Origin: Rhodoplanes sp963712435 | GTDB taxonomy: Bacteria; Pseudomonadota; Alphaproteobacteria; Rhizobiales; Xanthobacteraceae | Reading direction: 5' to 3' | Length of the DNA: 64,000 bases | Assembly: GCA_963712435.1 (NCBI GenBank) | Contig: CAVQIB010000012.1 | Location: 1 to 64,000 of the forward strand | Shown here: positions 8,995-17,029 of the stretch, in pieces | Position numbering within the stretch: the stretch's first letter is position 1 | Layout: each line of letters begins with the position of its first letter | Made by a program: the position numbers and the translations under genes | Notes under the pieces: generated by a model | Told to the model about the DNA's origin: nothing | The model's database searches: none | The model's input: the letters and a program-made list of their open reading frames with translations, nothing else

Positions 8995-9840
8995 CTAGAA
9001 GCACAGCGTGGTGACGACGTTTCCGCGCTTGTCCTTGATCACGTGGCTGCATTGCAGACGCTTGAGCGCGTTTTTGGCCTCTTCATTGCCGAGCGCCGCG
9101 GCCTTCTCGTAATAGGCTTTGGCGGCGCTTGTGTCCTGCGGCCCGCCCCGCCCGCTTTGCGCGAATGCGCCCATCCGCTCGAGCGCCTTGGGATGGTCCT
9201 GCGCGGCCGCCTTTTCGAACAGCGCCCGCGCGGCGGCCTCGTCCTTGGGACCGCCGAGCCCGTCGGCGATCATCAATCCGAGCTGATACTGCGCTTCTGC
9301 CGAATTCGTCTCCGCCGCCTTTGCCAGCAATGATCGCGCCTTGGCGGGATCCGACGGCGCTGCGCCCGTGTCGGCGAGGGCGGCGAGATTGGTCACGCCG
9401 CGCGGATTGCCCGCCTCGGCCGCGCGCTCGAACAGCTTGCGCGCCTGGACTCTGTCCTCGGGAACGCCCGACCCGGTCGCGAGCAGCACGCCCAGTTCGA
9501 CCATGGCCGACGTGCTTCCTTTATCGGCCGCCTTGCGATAGGCGCCGATCGCTTCGGGGAACTGTCGATTAGCCGCATAGGCACGACCGAGCTGGTAGAG
9601 CGCGCGGCGCGATCCGGCCGACGCGATCTTGCAGAACTTGATCGCCGTCGCGACGTCGGACGGGGCGAGATCGGGAGCGCCTTTGACGTCCGCCGGCTTG
9701 TCCGGATCGGTCGGGTCGGCGGCGAGCCGGTCGCACAGCACGAGATCGGCCGACTGCGCGTGCGCCGTGGAAGAAACAGCGGAAAAGGCCAGCGCCGACA
9801 GGCCGATGGCGACCGTAACCGCGCCGAATTGTCTCGTCAT
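8995..9840 (-). CDS. Secreted Sel1-like repeat protein
   Basis: Sel1 repeats are ~36-residue helical pairs that scaffold protein-protein contacts, often in the periplasm. The product has a signal peptide (MTRQFGAVTVAIGLSALAFS ... AHA) and at least four repeats from ~60 to 260, with typical cores such as AMVELGVLLATGSGVPEDRV, AQYQLGLMIADGLGGPKDEA and ALERMGAFAQSGRGGPQD. Two Cys occur early and two late. The start at 9840 is preferred because GGGGACC precedes it; an upstream ATG at 9849 is possible. Its specific partner is unknown. Confidence 0.8.
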   Translation of the reverse strand: MTRQFGAVTVAIGLSALAFSAVSSTAHAQSADLVLCDRLAADPTDPDKPADVKGAPDLAPSDVATAIKFCKIASAGSRRALYQLGRAYAANRQFPEAIGAYRKAADKGSTSAMVELGVLLATGSGVPEDRVQARKLFERAAEAGNPRGVTNLAALADTGAAPSDPAKARSLLAKAAETNSAEAQYQLGLMIADGLGGPKDEAAARALFEKAAAQDHPKALERMGAFAQSGRGGPQDTSAAKAYYEKAAALGNEEAKNALKRLQCSHVIKDKRGNVVTTLCF

Positions 9841-10019
9841 GGTCCCCATGCCGCTCGCGCAGCGCATTCTGTGACGAGACGAGCTTAAAGCCGCCGACCC
9901 GAGCCATCAAGCGCAAACCCGGCCGCCCGAAAAAGGCAGCATCGCCGCGAACACTGCGTTGCGCGCGTGTGTTATACAGTTGTCATGTGAAGTTGATGCT
10001 CTCCTCGGAACCCGCCGCC

Positions 10020-10208
10020 ATGCCGCAGGACCGCGTTTTCGAGTTCGTTTGTTCCAAGTGCCGGTCGATCTACAAGGTCGTGCGATCTCCGGGGCCGCCT
10101 CCCGCCGATACGGCATTGTCGTGCCTAATTTGCATGAACGCTCTCCCTCTGGAGAACGACATTCTGAAGTACTTTCTCGTCGCTCCCATGCGGGCCGTTC
10201 GGGTTTAA
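10020..10208 (+). CDS. Small two-CxxC (zinc-ribbon-like) protein
   Basis: This 62-residue protein carries two CxxC knuckles, VCSKCRS near residue 12 and LSCLICMN near residue 39, spaced as in a zinc ribbon. It has no signal peptide. The start MPQDRVFEF fits a compact cytoplasmic zinc-binding protein; upstream ATG codons add a Cys/His-poor leader. Its function is unknown; nucleic-acid or protein binding is possible. It is transcribed divergently from the Sel1 gene and convergently with the CYTH-CHAD gene. Confidence 0.6.
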   Translation: MPQDRVFEFVCSKCRSIYKVVRSPGPPPADTALSCLICMNALPLENDILKYFLVAPMRAVRV

Positions 10209-10346
10209 GGCCGGAACTCAGCCGACTGCGGCGAGGCCGTCTTGCGAGGCCGACTGCTTCGCCAACAACGCCTGTTGCTGAGCCGGTCCAATTGTTTGCT
10301 TGGCCGCCTTCTCTCAGGCGACCTGGTTCCACTCAGCCGAAACGCT

Positions 10347-11960
10347 TCACGAATGCATCCAGAACGCCTTCGCCGCGACAAAGGCCGCGAAAGTCTGCTC
10401 CGCCGCCTTGAGCGCTGATGTGACGCGCGCTTCCTCGCGTCCGGACACGCGGCCGGCCGCGAACGCCTTGCGGGTCCGGCGGGTCCCGTCGCCGGCATCT
10501 CCGCCATTTGCGACTCTTTCGGACAGCTTTTCGTTCACGGAAATATCGTTCAGCTCGCCGAGTGCGTCCTGCAGCTTCTCCAGCCGCTTCACGAACTTTT
10601 CGCGCCGGCGGGTGGGTTTCTTGCCTGGAAACGCGCCGGCGAAGAACTCCGCAGCGTAACGGAGCTTCTTGCCTTGAATGCGCAGTTTGTGCCGGCGCTC
10701 GGGGTCCAAGTCGGCAAGGCGCTTGCCCCCTTTCCGCATCTTCCTCCATCGTCGACGCAGTTCGCCCGCGGCCGCTTCGGCGATGGCCTGTTCTCGAAGC
10801 CTGCAGGCGGGCTCGTCTGGAAGCCGCGTCCAATCGCCGGCTTCGATCCACGCGGCCGTGTCGAGAACGAGCGCCCGGAAGCGTGGGCTCTCGACCGCGG
10901 CGCGCGCGCGAGCGTTTGCAGCTTCGGATCTGTGCCGAAGGTCCCGGTCGAGGTCCGGCCATCCGTGTTCCGGCCCGCCGCCGTCAGCGCCATGTGCCTT
11001 CGCCCGTTTGGAGAAGACTTCGAGCTCGCGCGCGGGGCCGAACGCGCCGGTGATCCATTTCAGTTCGGCTTTCAGCTCGATTGTTTGCGGGTCGGTCAGC
11101 ATGTCGGAGAAAAGGGAGATCGCCGCCCGCAGACGACGGAGCGCAACGCGCATCTGGTGCACGCCTTCCGGGTCCCCATCGAGCAAAGCGGGCCGATTGG
11201 CGACGAGCTGGTGCAAGCACGCTCTCGCGATGGTCTGGAATGCGGACTGCACATCGGCGTCGGGCGCAAGGGCGATCTTTCCGGCCTTGACCGCTTCGGG
11301 CTTCGCGGCGGTGATGAGCGCATACCCCCGATCGGCCTTGCTCTTGACGGCGAGTTGCACCGGAACCTCGTCTGAAAGCGATCTCGCCAGCGCGAACAAA
11401 TCCGTGGCGCGGCCTCGTTTGAGCTCCAACTCCACTTCGCAAAGCGGCGTGCGTTTGCGGCCTGCTTCAATGCTCCCCTGGTCGATGCTGAGCTCGACAA
11501 TGCTGTCGCCTCGCTTGAGCTGAAACGCTTTTCGGCGCACCCGGGTCTGAAAGACCGGCTTGAGGCCGCGTTTCAGCTTCTTGTCGAGCAACGGCGCCAG
11601 GGCCGAGTCGCGGGCGGCTTTGAAGTCCGGTCCCCTCGTGCGAATCTCATGCTCCCATTCGCCGCGGGTGAGCATCGCCGCATCTGCGGTGTCCGCTTGT
11701 TTGATCGTCTGAACGCAGCGACCGGCGCCCCGACGCACGCGGAGGAACAAACCTCGGCGGCGCAGCTTCAGCTTGTCGGTATCGTAATAGACCGAGGTCA
11801 GGCTGGCCGGCTTCCGCGTCGCCGCGGCGGCTTTCTTCAGCAACGGGCTCCGATTGAGGCGGGACAGGCTGCGAACCGGCACTTCCAGCTTCAGTTCGGT
11901 TTCGCGCGGCTCACGCTCGTCGTCATGCGCTGGGTGGGAGCTGACCTGTTGATCGTACAT
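10347..11960 (-). CDS. CYTH-CHAD domain protein (inorganic triphosphatase-like)
   Basis: The N-terminal CYTH domain (~18-215) begins with the signature ETELKLEV (E-x-E-x-K) and has the charged strands of a triphosphate tunnel (VYYDTDKLKLRRRGLFLRVR, PLCEVELELKRG). The CHAD domain (~250-530) is helical and basic, with conserved His/Arg pairs (GVHQMRVALRRLRAAISLF, HKLRIQGKKLRYAAEFFAG) that bind polyphosphate. CYTH enzymes of this kind hydrolyse tripolyphosphate, and CHAD domains associate with polyphosphate granules. The 537-residue length is normal for the fusion. It lies between two phasin genes. Confidence 0.88.
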   Translation of the reverse strand: MYDQQVSSHPAHDDEREPRETELKLEVPVRSLSRLNRSPLLKKAAAATRKPASLTSVYYDTDKLKLRRRGLFLRVRRGAGRCVQTIKQADTADAAMLTRGEWEHEIRTRGPDFKAARDSALAPLLDKKLKRGLKPVFQTRVRRKAFQLKRGDSIVELSIDQGSIEAGRKRTPLCEVELELKRGRATDLFALARSLSDEVPVQLAVKSKADRGYALITAAKPEAVKAGKIALAPDADVQSAFQTIARACLHQLVANRPALLDGDPEGVHQMRVALRRLRAAISLFSDMLTDPQTIELKAELKWITGAFGPARELEVFSKRAKAHGADGGGPEHGWPDLDRDLRHRSEAANARARAAVESPRFRALVLDTAAWIEAGDWTRLPDEPACRLREQAIAEAAAGELRRRWRKMRKGGKRLADLDPERRHKLRIQGKKLRYAAEFFAGAFPGKKPTRRREKFVKRLEKLQDALGELNDISVNEKLSERVANGGDAGDGTRRTRKAFAAGRVSGREEARVTSALKAAEQTFAAFVAAKAFWMHS

Positions 11961-12191
11961 CTTGGGTGTTCCGTCGGGCGCGTACGGCGTCTTGAGAGGA
12001 AGCGTGTTGCAGCTTCTTGATCGCGCCTCCGGATGTGAACGCTTGTTTTCAAGAAACGTTTCTGTGACGCGCAGCTATCGCTGCGCAAGGCTGGTCCGGC
12101 CGGTTTTGCGGTCCGGGCAGCGGGCCGCAGGCTCGACCGTTCCGCCCGCGGATGCGGCGCTGGGGGGCAATATCGCGCTACCGGCGCGCAT

Positions 12192-12209
12192 CGCCGATCC
12201 GGATCGGCG
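12192..12209. repeat. 18-bp perfect palindrome
   Basis: CGCCGATCC-GGATCGGCG has no spacer and lies in the 281-base gap (11961-12241) between the second phasin and the CYTH-CHAD gene, 33 bases after the phasin stop on the minus strand. It could be an operator or part of a terminator. No gene is seen in the gap. Confidence 0.4.
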
Positions 12210-12241
12210 GCGCGGCGGGCGCACTAAAATCGCAGAACCGA

Positions 12242-12643
12242 TCAGGACGACAGATCGCGCGTTTTCGAGGTTTTCAGGCTGTCGATCGCAGCCTTGCTCA
12301 ACGTTTCCCCCAGATCCTTCACCTGCTCGCCCAGGACTTGCATCTGCGATTGAAGGAAGTCGTTCAGCAAGCGCACGAATTCCATGATGTTTTTTGCTTG
12401 GACGATTTTCTGGGCGAACTCGAATGCGGATGTTGCGTTGAGCAAGGCGAAGGTCATCGCCTTCTTGCCAACCTCCTGAGCGCCGGTTTGGTTCGCCGCG
12501 GCCCGTTCCTCGATCATGGAAGCGGCCTCTTCAGTCACTCGGATGTAACTGTCGAAGGCCAGCTTGGCGCGTTCGATGCTTCGTTCGGCGACAGCCCGCA
12601 TCTCGCTGGGAATCTCAAGCTGCGGAGTGATGCTCGTGATCAT
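12242..12643 (-). CDS. Phasin (second paralogue)
   Basis: The 133-residue product is a phasin_2 family protein that would sit on polyhydroxybutyrate granules. It has the N-terminal IPSEMRAVAERSIERAKLAF, a conserved FEFAQKIVQAKNIMEFVRL (compare FDFAQRLLQVRDVQALLKL in the first phasin) and a C-terminal amphipathic region (QMQVLGEQVKDLGETLSKAA). The start at 12643 has GGGAGA upstream; the longer frame to 12901 is unrelated sequence. The low identity between the two phasins suggests ancient paralogues with different expression or granule roles. Confidence 0.85.
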   Translation of the reverse strand: MITSITPQLEIPSEMRAVAERSIERAKLAFDSYIRVTEEAASMIEERAAANQTGAQEVGKKAMTFALLNATSAFEFAQKIVQAKNIMEFVRLLNDFLQSQMQVLGEQVKDLGETLSKAAIDSLKTSKTRDLSS

Positions 12644-12849
12644 GGCGCTCTCCCTTATTGATGCTTTTTTTTGAAGTCTGGGGCATCGCTGCGGAAGAGC
12701 ATTGTCCTGGATCAAGAATGGGGAGCCCGCCGGCATATCGTTTTTTCGCGCCAATAGCGCGTCCACGAACATGATCTCGGCCTGATCGTCACCCGCGCCG
12801 GCGCTGGGCGAGACGAAATCGCCCAACCAGGCGATCGCTTTGGGCCGGC

Positions 12850-13551
12850 CTATCGCTTGACGAGCGAGAGCGGGTCGCGCGTTGCGGGAACGCGCTGCCA
12901 ATTATTATCGTCGTTTTCCTCGAACCGCCAAGTCTGGCTGTCACTGCCGCGCAGCACGAGCTCGCTGCGGTCCATCAGCCAGGACGCGGCGCCGAAACGG
13001 GCGATCGACGGGTCGCAGCCGGGCTTGAGCGAGAGCGCATAGCCGTCGCCGGACGGCGTGTTGGCGAGCGTGAGGGAACAGACCTTGCCGCCGGCCCGCA
13101 CGATGTCCCAGTCGCCCGCCATCTGGTCCACCGTCGGCGGGGGCGGCTCGACCGCTGCGACGCTTTGCAGGAACAGCACGCCGTCCCCCGGGCGCGGCGC
13201 CTCGAAAATCCCGTGCTCGACCTCGCTCATTTCGAGCACCGGCTTGCCCTTGCCGTCGTGCAGGCGGAGGAAGTCGTTTTCGGCGATCGTCCAGCCGGCG
13301 ATATCCTTCACGAAGGGGAACACGCTCGCACAGCCCTTGTCGAATTCGAGCTTCAGCCCGGCGGCGCCGGCGAGGTCGGTCTTGAGCTCGACGGTGCAGC
13401 GGCGGTCGCGGTCGGCATTGGAGAACTCATACGCGCCGACCATCGCTTTCGCGGTCTCGTTGGCCGGATTCGCGGGCGCCTGCGCGGGCGCTGCGGCAGG
13501 ATACAGACAGGCGAGAGTGGCGGCGAGCCAGACGGTGCGTTTCGTGCTCAT
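12850..13551 (-). CDS. Secreted protein with two AprI/Inh (protease inhibitor) domains
   Basis: AprI/Inh domains are small beta-barrels that inhibit serralysin-type metalloproteases in the periplasm. After a signal peptide (MSTKRTVWLAATLACLYPAA) there are two tandem copies. Copy one is ~35-125 (MVGAYEFSNADRDRRCTVEL, KGCASVFPFVKDIAGWTI). Copy two is ~140-225 (MAGDWDIVRAGGKVCSLTL, PGCDPSIARFGAASWLMDRS). Each keeps the Cys pair and the 'W near a Cys-rich turn' pattern. No protease gene is adjacent, so the target is unknown; it may have been repurposed. The start could also be 13569 (MLNLLT). Confidence 0.75.
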   Translation of the reverse strand: MSTKRTVWLAATLACLYPAAAPAQAPANPANETAKAMVGAYEFSNADRDRRCTVELKTDLAGAAGLKLEFDKGCASVFPFVKDIAGWTIAENDFLRLHDGKGKPVLEMSEVEHGIFEAPRPGDGVLFLQSVAAVEPPPPTVDQMAGDWDIVRAGGKVCSLTLANTPSGDGYALSLKPGCDPSIARFGAASWLMDRSELVLRGSDSQTWRFEENDDNNWQRVPATRDPLSLVKR

Positions 13552-13613
13552 GGTGAGTAGATTTAGCATGAGAAAAGCAAGGATTCCATGCGGCGCGCCC
13601 CGGCATCCCCGGC

Positions 13614-14609
13614 TCAATCCTTGTTCGCCGGCCAGGGCGTTTCGGGAACCGGTGTCAGCGGTCCGCGCCCGGCGAACCAGGACAGGAGATTATCCACAAC
13701 GAGCTGGTCCATCATCTCGCGCGTGTGGAGCGAGGCGGAGCCGACATGCGGCAGCAGCACGACATGCTCCATGGCGATGAGCTCGTCGGGCACGGCCGGC
13801 TCGTCGGCGAACACGTCGAGCCCGGCGGCGTGGATGGTGCGATCCTGCAGCGCCCGGATCAGGGCCGGCTCGTCCACCACCGAGCCGCGCGCGACATTGA
13901 TCAGAATGCCGCTCGGCCCGAGCGCCTTCAGGACCTCGGCGTTTATCAGATTGCGGGTCGCCGCCCCGCCGGGGACGATGACAATCAGCGTGTCGACCGC
14001 GCGGGCCATGGCGACGAGATCGGGGTAATGGCGGTAGCCCACGCCGGTCTGCGGGCGGCGCGAATGATAGACGACGGGGACCCCGAAGGCGTCGAGCCGG
14101 CGGGCGATCGCCTTGCCGATCCGCCCCATGCCGACCATGCCGACCGTGCGGTTGCGCAGCGTCGCCCGGGTGAGCGGATAAGCGCGCTCCCGCCATTTGC
14201 CGGCGCGCAGGTAACGCTCCGCCTGCGGCAGCTCGCGCACGGCGCACAGAAGCAGCCCGATCGCGGTGTCGGCCACCTCCTCGGTCAGCACCTCCGGCGT
14301 GTTGGTGACGACGATGCCGTGCCGGCCGGCCCAGGCCGCGTCGACATGGTCGTAGCCCACCCCGAAGGTCGACACGATCTCCAGTTCGGGAAACCTGGCC
14401 ATGAACTCGCCGTTGATCCCGTCGACCATATAGGTGACGGCGATCCCGCGGACCTTGTCCGCGATGCCGGCGAGATAGGATTCGCGGTCCTTCGCCTCGC
14501 TCAGCCGGTGCAGCGTGCAGGCGGGCGAAAGCCCGTTGACGATCACGGGTTTCGGGGCTCCGACCACCAGGATGTCGGGCTTCTCGTCGGCCATGTGAGA
14601 CTTCCCCAT
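13614..14609 (-). CDS. D-2-hydroxyacid dehydrogenase (glyoxylate/hydroxypyruvate reductase type)
   Basis: This NAD(P)-dependent reductase acts on glyoxylate, hydroxypyruvate or related 2-keto acids. The nucleotide-binding motif is VGMVGMGRIGKAIARRL (~150-165). Catalytic Arg lies in INVARGSVVDEPALI, Glu in DVFADEPAVP, and His in VVLLPHVGSASLHTR. The start MGKSHMADEK at 14609 could equally be the internal Met at MADEK. The 331-residue length is normal. A second family member, only moderately similar, is at 62794-63795; the substrate of either cannot be decided from sequence alone. Confidence 0.85.
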   Translation of the reverse strand: MGKSHMADEKPDILVVGAPKPVIVNGLSPACTLHRLSEAKDRESYLAGIADKVRGIAVTYMVDGINGEFMARFPELEIVSTFGVGYDHVDAAWAGRHGIVVTNTPEVLTEEVADTAIGLLLCAVRELPQAERYLRAGKWRERAYPLTRATLRNRTVGMVGMGRIGKAIARRLDAFGVPVVYHSRRPQTGVGYRHYPDLVAMARAVDTLIVIVPGGAATRNLINAEVLKALGPSGILINVARGSVVDEPALIRALQDRTIHAAGLDVFADEPAVPDELIAMEHVVLLPHVGSASLHTREMMDQLVVDNLLSWFAGRGPLTPVPETPWPANKD

Positions 14610-14738
14610 GAACGGCTTGGCGGGTTAGGCGTTGACGACGCGGCGGACCGGCGCAAAGCCGCCGGCGGAGAGTAGACGAAGCCATTCGCGCCGCCTATTG
14701 ATACGATTGTCGTTTATAATTTCCGGAGCGCGACACGC

Positions 14739-15206
14739 ATGGGCTATGTCGACACCGTACTGCAGCCGGACGAAACCATACGCTTCAAAACGAATTACCA
14801 TTGGATCGATTTCGTCCCGGGATTGGCGCTCCTTCTGGTGGCGCTCTTTTTCTACTGGTGGTCCGATCGGCCGGAGGCCTGGTTCGGGCTGTGGATAACA
14901 CTGGCGGTCCTGCTACTCGCGGGAGCGGGGATTCTGCTCATCCGCGCCGGCTTCCAGCGCTTGATCACGGAGATCGCGGTCACCGACCGGCGGGTCATCT
15001 ACAAGACCGGGTTGGTCTCGCGGCAGACTGATGAAATGCCCTTGACGAAGGTCGAGAATATCGAGGTCAAGCAGTCGATCCTGGGGCGTCTGCTCGATTA
15101 TGGCGACGTCGACGTCCAAGGCACTGGCGCCGGCGGCATCGGGCCGGACAAGCTCCATCGGATCGCCGCCCCGCTCGAATTCCGCAACCACGTGCTTGCG
15201 GGATAG
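14739..15206 (+). CDS. Membrane protein with bacterial PH (bPH2/YdbS-like) domain
   Basis: The 155-residue protein begins with a short cytoplasmic segment (MGYVDTVLQPDETIRFKTNY) and two membrane helices (~24-42 and ~50-70). It ends in a bPH2 domain (~75-150) with the family core ITEIAVTDRRVIYKTGLVSR followed by MPLTKVENIEVKQSILGRLL and a C-terminal GTGAGG turn. Family members are widespread and mostly uncharacterised. It is a single gene, divergent from the dehydrogenase at 13614-14609 and convergent with the E2 gene. Confidence 0.8.
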   Translation: MGYVDTVLQPDETIRFKTNYHWIDFVPGLALLLVALFFYWWSDRPEAWFGLWITLAVLLLAGAGILLIRAGFQRLITEIAVTDRRVIYKTGLVSRQTDEMPLTKVENIEVKQSILGRLLDYGDVDVQGTGAGGIGPDKLHRIAAPLEFRNHVLAG

Positions 15207-15254
15207 CGTTCGCGCCCCTCTCCCCGCGACGGGGCGAGGGTGCGGCCAATGTCT

Positions 15255-16604
15255 TCACGCCAGCAAGCCGATCGGATTCTCGACGGCCTGCTTGAAGGCG
15301 GACAGGAGCTGTGCGCCGAGCGCGCCGTCGACCACGCGGTGGTCGCAGGACAGCGTGACGGTCGTCCGCGTCTCGAAGCGCATCCCGCCATCCTTGGTCT
15401 CGACGGGCCGGCGCTCGGCCGCCCCGACCGCGAGCAGGCTCGACTGCGGCGGGTTGATGATGGCGGCGAATTCGCGCACGCCATACATGCCGAGATTGGA
15501 GAGCGTGGTGACGCCGCCCTGGTACTCCGCGGGCTTGAGGCGGCGCTCGCGCGCCCGCGTGGCAAGCTCTCTCACCTCGGCTGAAATGGCGGTGAGCGTC
15601 TTCGTCTCGGCCGCGCGGATCAGCGGCGTGATCAGCCCGCCATCGAGGGCGACCGCGACGGCGATATCGACGCTGCGGAACCGCAGAATGCGGTCCTCCG
15701 CCCAGACGGCGTTCGCCGCGGGAACGCGCTCGAGCCCCCGCGCGAGCGCCTTGATCAGGAAATCGTTGAGCGAGAGCTTGTAGGCGGGCGCGCCGTCCTC
15801 GCCCCTGCCCGCCGCCGCGTTCGCCTCCGCGCGCACCGCTTCCAGGCGGTCGAGCGCGACCTCGCAGGCGAGATAGAAGTGCGGGACGGTCTGCTTCGCC
15901 TCGACCAGCCGCGCGGCGATGATGCGCCGCATCGAATCGACGGCGATCTCCTCGTAGGAGCCGGGCGCGTAGATTGACCTGACCCGCTCGGACGTGAGCC
16001 CGTTCGGCGGCGCTGCGCGCGCGCCGGGCTCCTCTCCGCGCGCCACGGCGCTCTCGACATCGCGGGCGACGATACGGCCATGCGGCCCCGACGCGGCGAT
16101 GCGGCCGAGATCGATGCCTGCCTCGGCGGCGAGGCGGCGGGCGAGCGGCGTGACGGTCCGGCCGCCCGGCAGCCGGGCCGGCCCGAAATTCCTCGCCGGC
16201 GTGCGGATCGGGTGGAACGGATCGAGCGGCGGGACGGCCCGCACCGGCTCAGTCCGCACCGGCTCGGCCCGCGCAGGCGCGGCGGCTGCGGCCGGCGCGG
16301 CGGGCGCCTTCGGCGGCGGCGGAGCAATGGTCGCGGAGCTATGCCCGGCCGGGGCGGAGTGCAGCGGCGCGCCCGCTTCGGCAAGCACGGCCACCACAGC
16401 GCCGACCGGCGCGACGGCGCCCGCCGGCACGCGGATTTCCGTCAGCACGCCGGTGGAGGTGGCCGGCACCTCCATCGACGTCTTGTCGGTCTCGATCTCG
16501 AACAGATTGTCGCCCGGCGCGACGGCATCACCCACCGACTTGAACCAGCTCGTGATCTTGCCTTCGGCCACCGTCTCGCCGAGCTGCGGCATGAGGATGT
16601 TCAT
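15255..16604 (-). CDS. Dihydrolipoamide acyltransferase (E2) of a pyruvate/acetoin-type complex
   Basis: E2 forms the core of the complex and moves the acyl group from lipoyl-lysine to CoA. Residues 1-75 are a lipoyl domain with the lipoylated Lys in EIETDKTSMEVPA. An Ala/Pro linker (~80-130) follows, then an E3/E1-binding domain (~140-180, VTPLARRLAAEAGIDLGRI, GRIVARDVE). The catalytic domain ends with CDHRVVDGALGAQLL (His and Asp of HxxxDG). Start is ATG at 16604 (MNILMPQLGETVAEG); the longer frame to 16823 runs into repeat DNA. E1-beta and E1-alpha lie upstream on the same strand, across a 425-base repeat-bearing gap. Confidence 0.88.
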   Translation of the reverse strand: MNILMPQLGETVAEGKITSWFKSVGDAVAPGDNLFEIETDKTSMEVPATSTGVLTEIRVPAGAVAPVGAVVAVLAEAGAPLHSAPAGHSSATIAPPPPKAPAAPAAAAAPARAEPVRTEPVRAVPPLDPFHPIRTPARNFGPARLPGGRTVTPLARRLAAEAGIDLGRIAASGPHGRIVARDVESAVARGEEPGARAAPPNGLTSERVRSIYAPGSYEEIAVDSMRRIIAARLVEAKQTVPHFYLACEVALDRLEAVRAEANAAAGRGEDGAPAYKLSLNDFLIKALARGLERVPAANAVWAEDRILRFRSVDIAVAVALDGGLITPLIRAAETKTLTAISAEVRELATRARERRLKPAEYQGGVTTLSNLGMYGVREFAAIINPPQSSLLAVGAAERRPVETKDGGMRFETRTTVTLSCDHRVVDGALGAQLLSAFKQAVENPIGLLA

Positions 16605-17029
16605 CTTCGCCCGTCCTCTGGGGACTGCGCCAAGCCTCCGCACTGTGAGCTTCCCGGCGACACCTCTCCCCGGTGGGGAAATCCTTCCGCTCGTTTCGCC
16701 TGTCCAGAAACTCGACAGGAAGCGAACGCCCCCCACCCCGGACGCCTTCGGCGTCCGACCCTCCCCACCGCTACGCGGGGGGAGGGAAAGTGCGCCGACG
16801 CGCTCCCCTCCCTCCGCGAGCAAAGCGAGCGGTGGGGAGGGGTTGGGGGTGGGAGGCTATTTAATCCAACACGGTACGCGGTCAGCCCACGCGAACTCGG
16901 CCCGGATTCCTGGCTGCGCGCCGACACCGATCTCCCCCTCACCCGGCTCACATCTCGCTTTGCTCGATGCTCGCCGACCTCTCCCCGGCGGGGAGAGGTC
17001 AAGATTGAACCGGCCCGAACAGACATCGC
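16605..17029. other. Repeat-containing spacer inside the dehydrogenase cluster
   Basis: No gene is seen. The gap between the E1-beta stop and the E2 start holds GC-rich dyads of the CTCTCCCCGG-TGGGGA type (near 16664) and a longer copy at 16931-16999, plus purine-rich CTCGCGGGGGGAGGG-like stretches. It may separate E2 expression from E1. Confidence 0.5.
16931..16999. repeat. REP-like intergenic repeat, copy A
   Basis: The segment CCCCCTCACCCGGCTCACAT ... GCTCGATGCTCGCCGACC ends in the dyad CCTCTCCCCGG-CGGGGAGAGG. A near-identical run occurs at 46971-47063, and shorter dyads at ~15218-15242 and ~16664-16683. All are intergenic, as expected for a dispersed REP/RIME-type element. Confidence 0.65.

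Noticed and set aside
10674..11523. Two plus-strand frames opposite the CYTH-CHAD gene
   Set aside because: Shadows of the strong minus-strand gene, with no independent motif.
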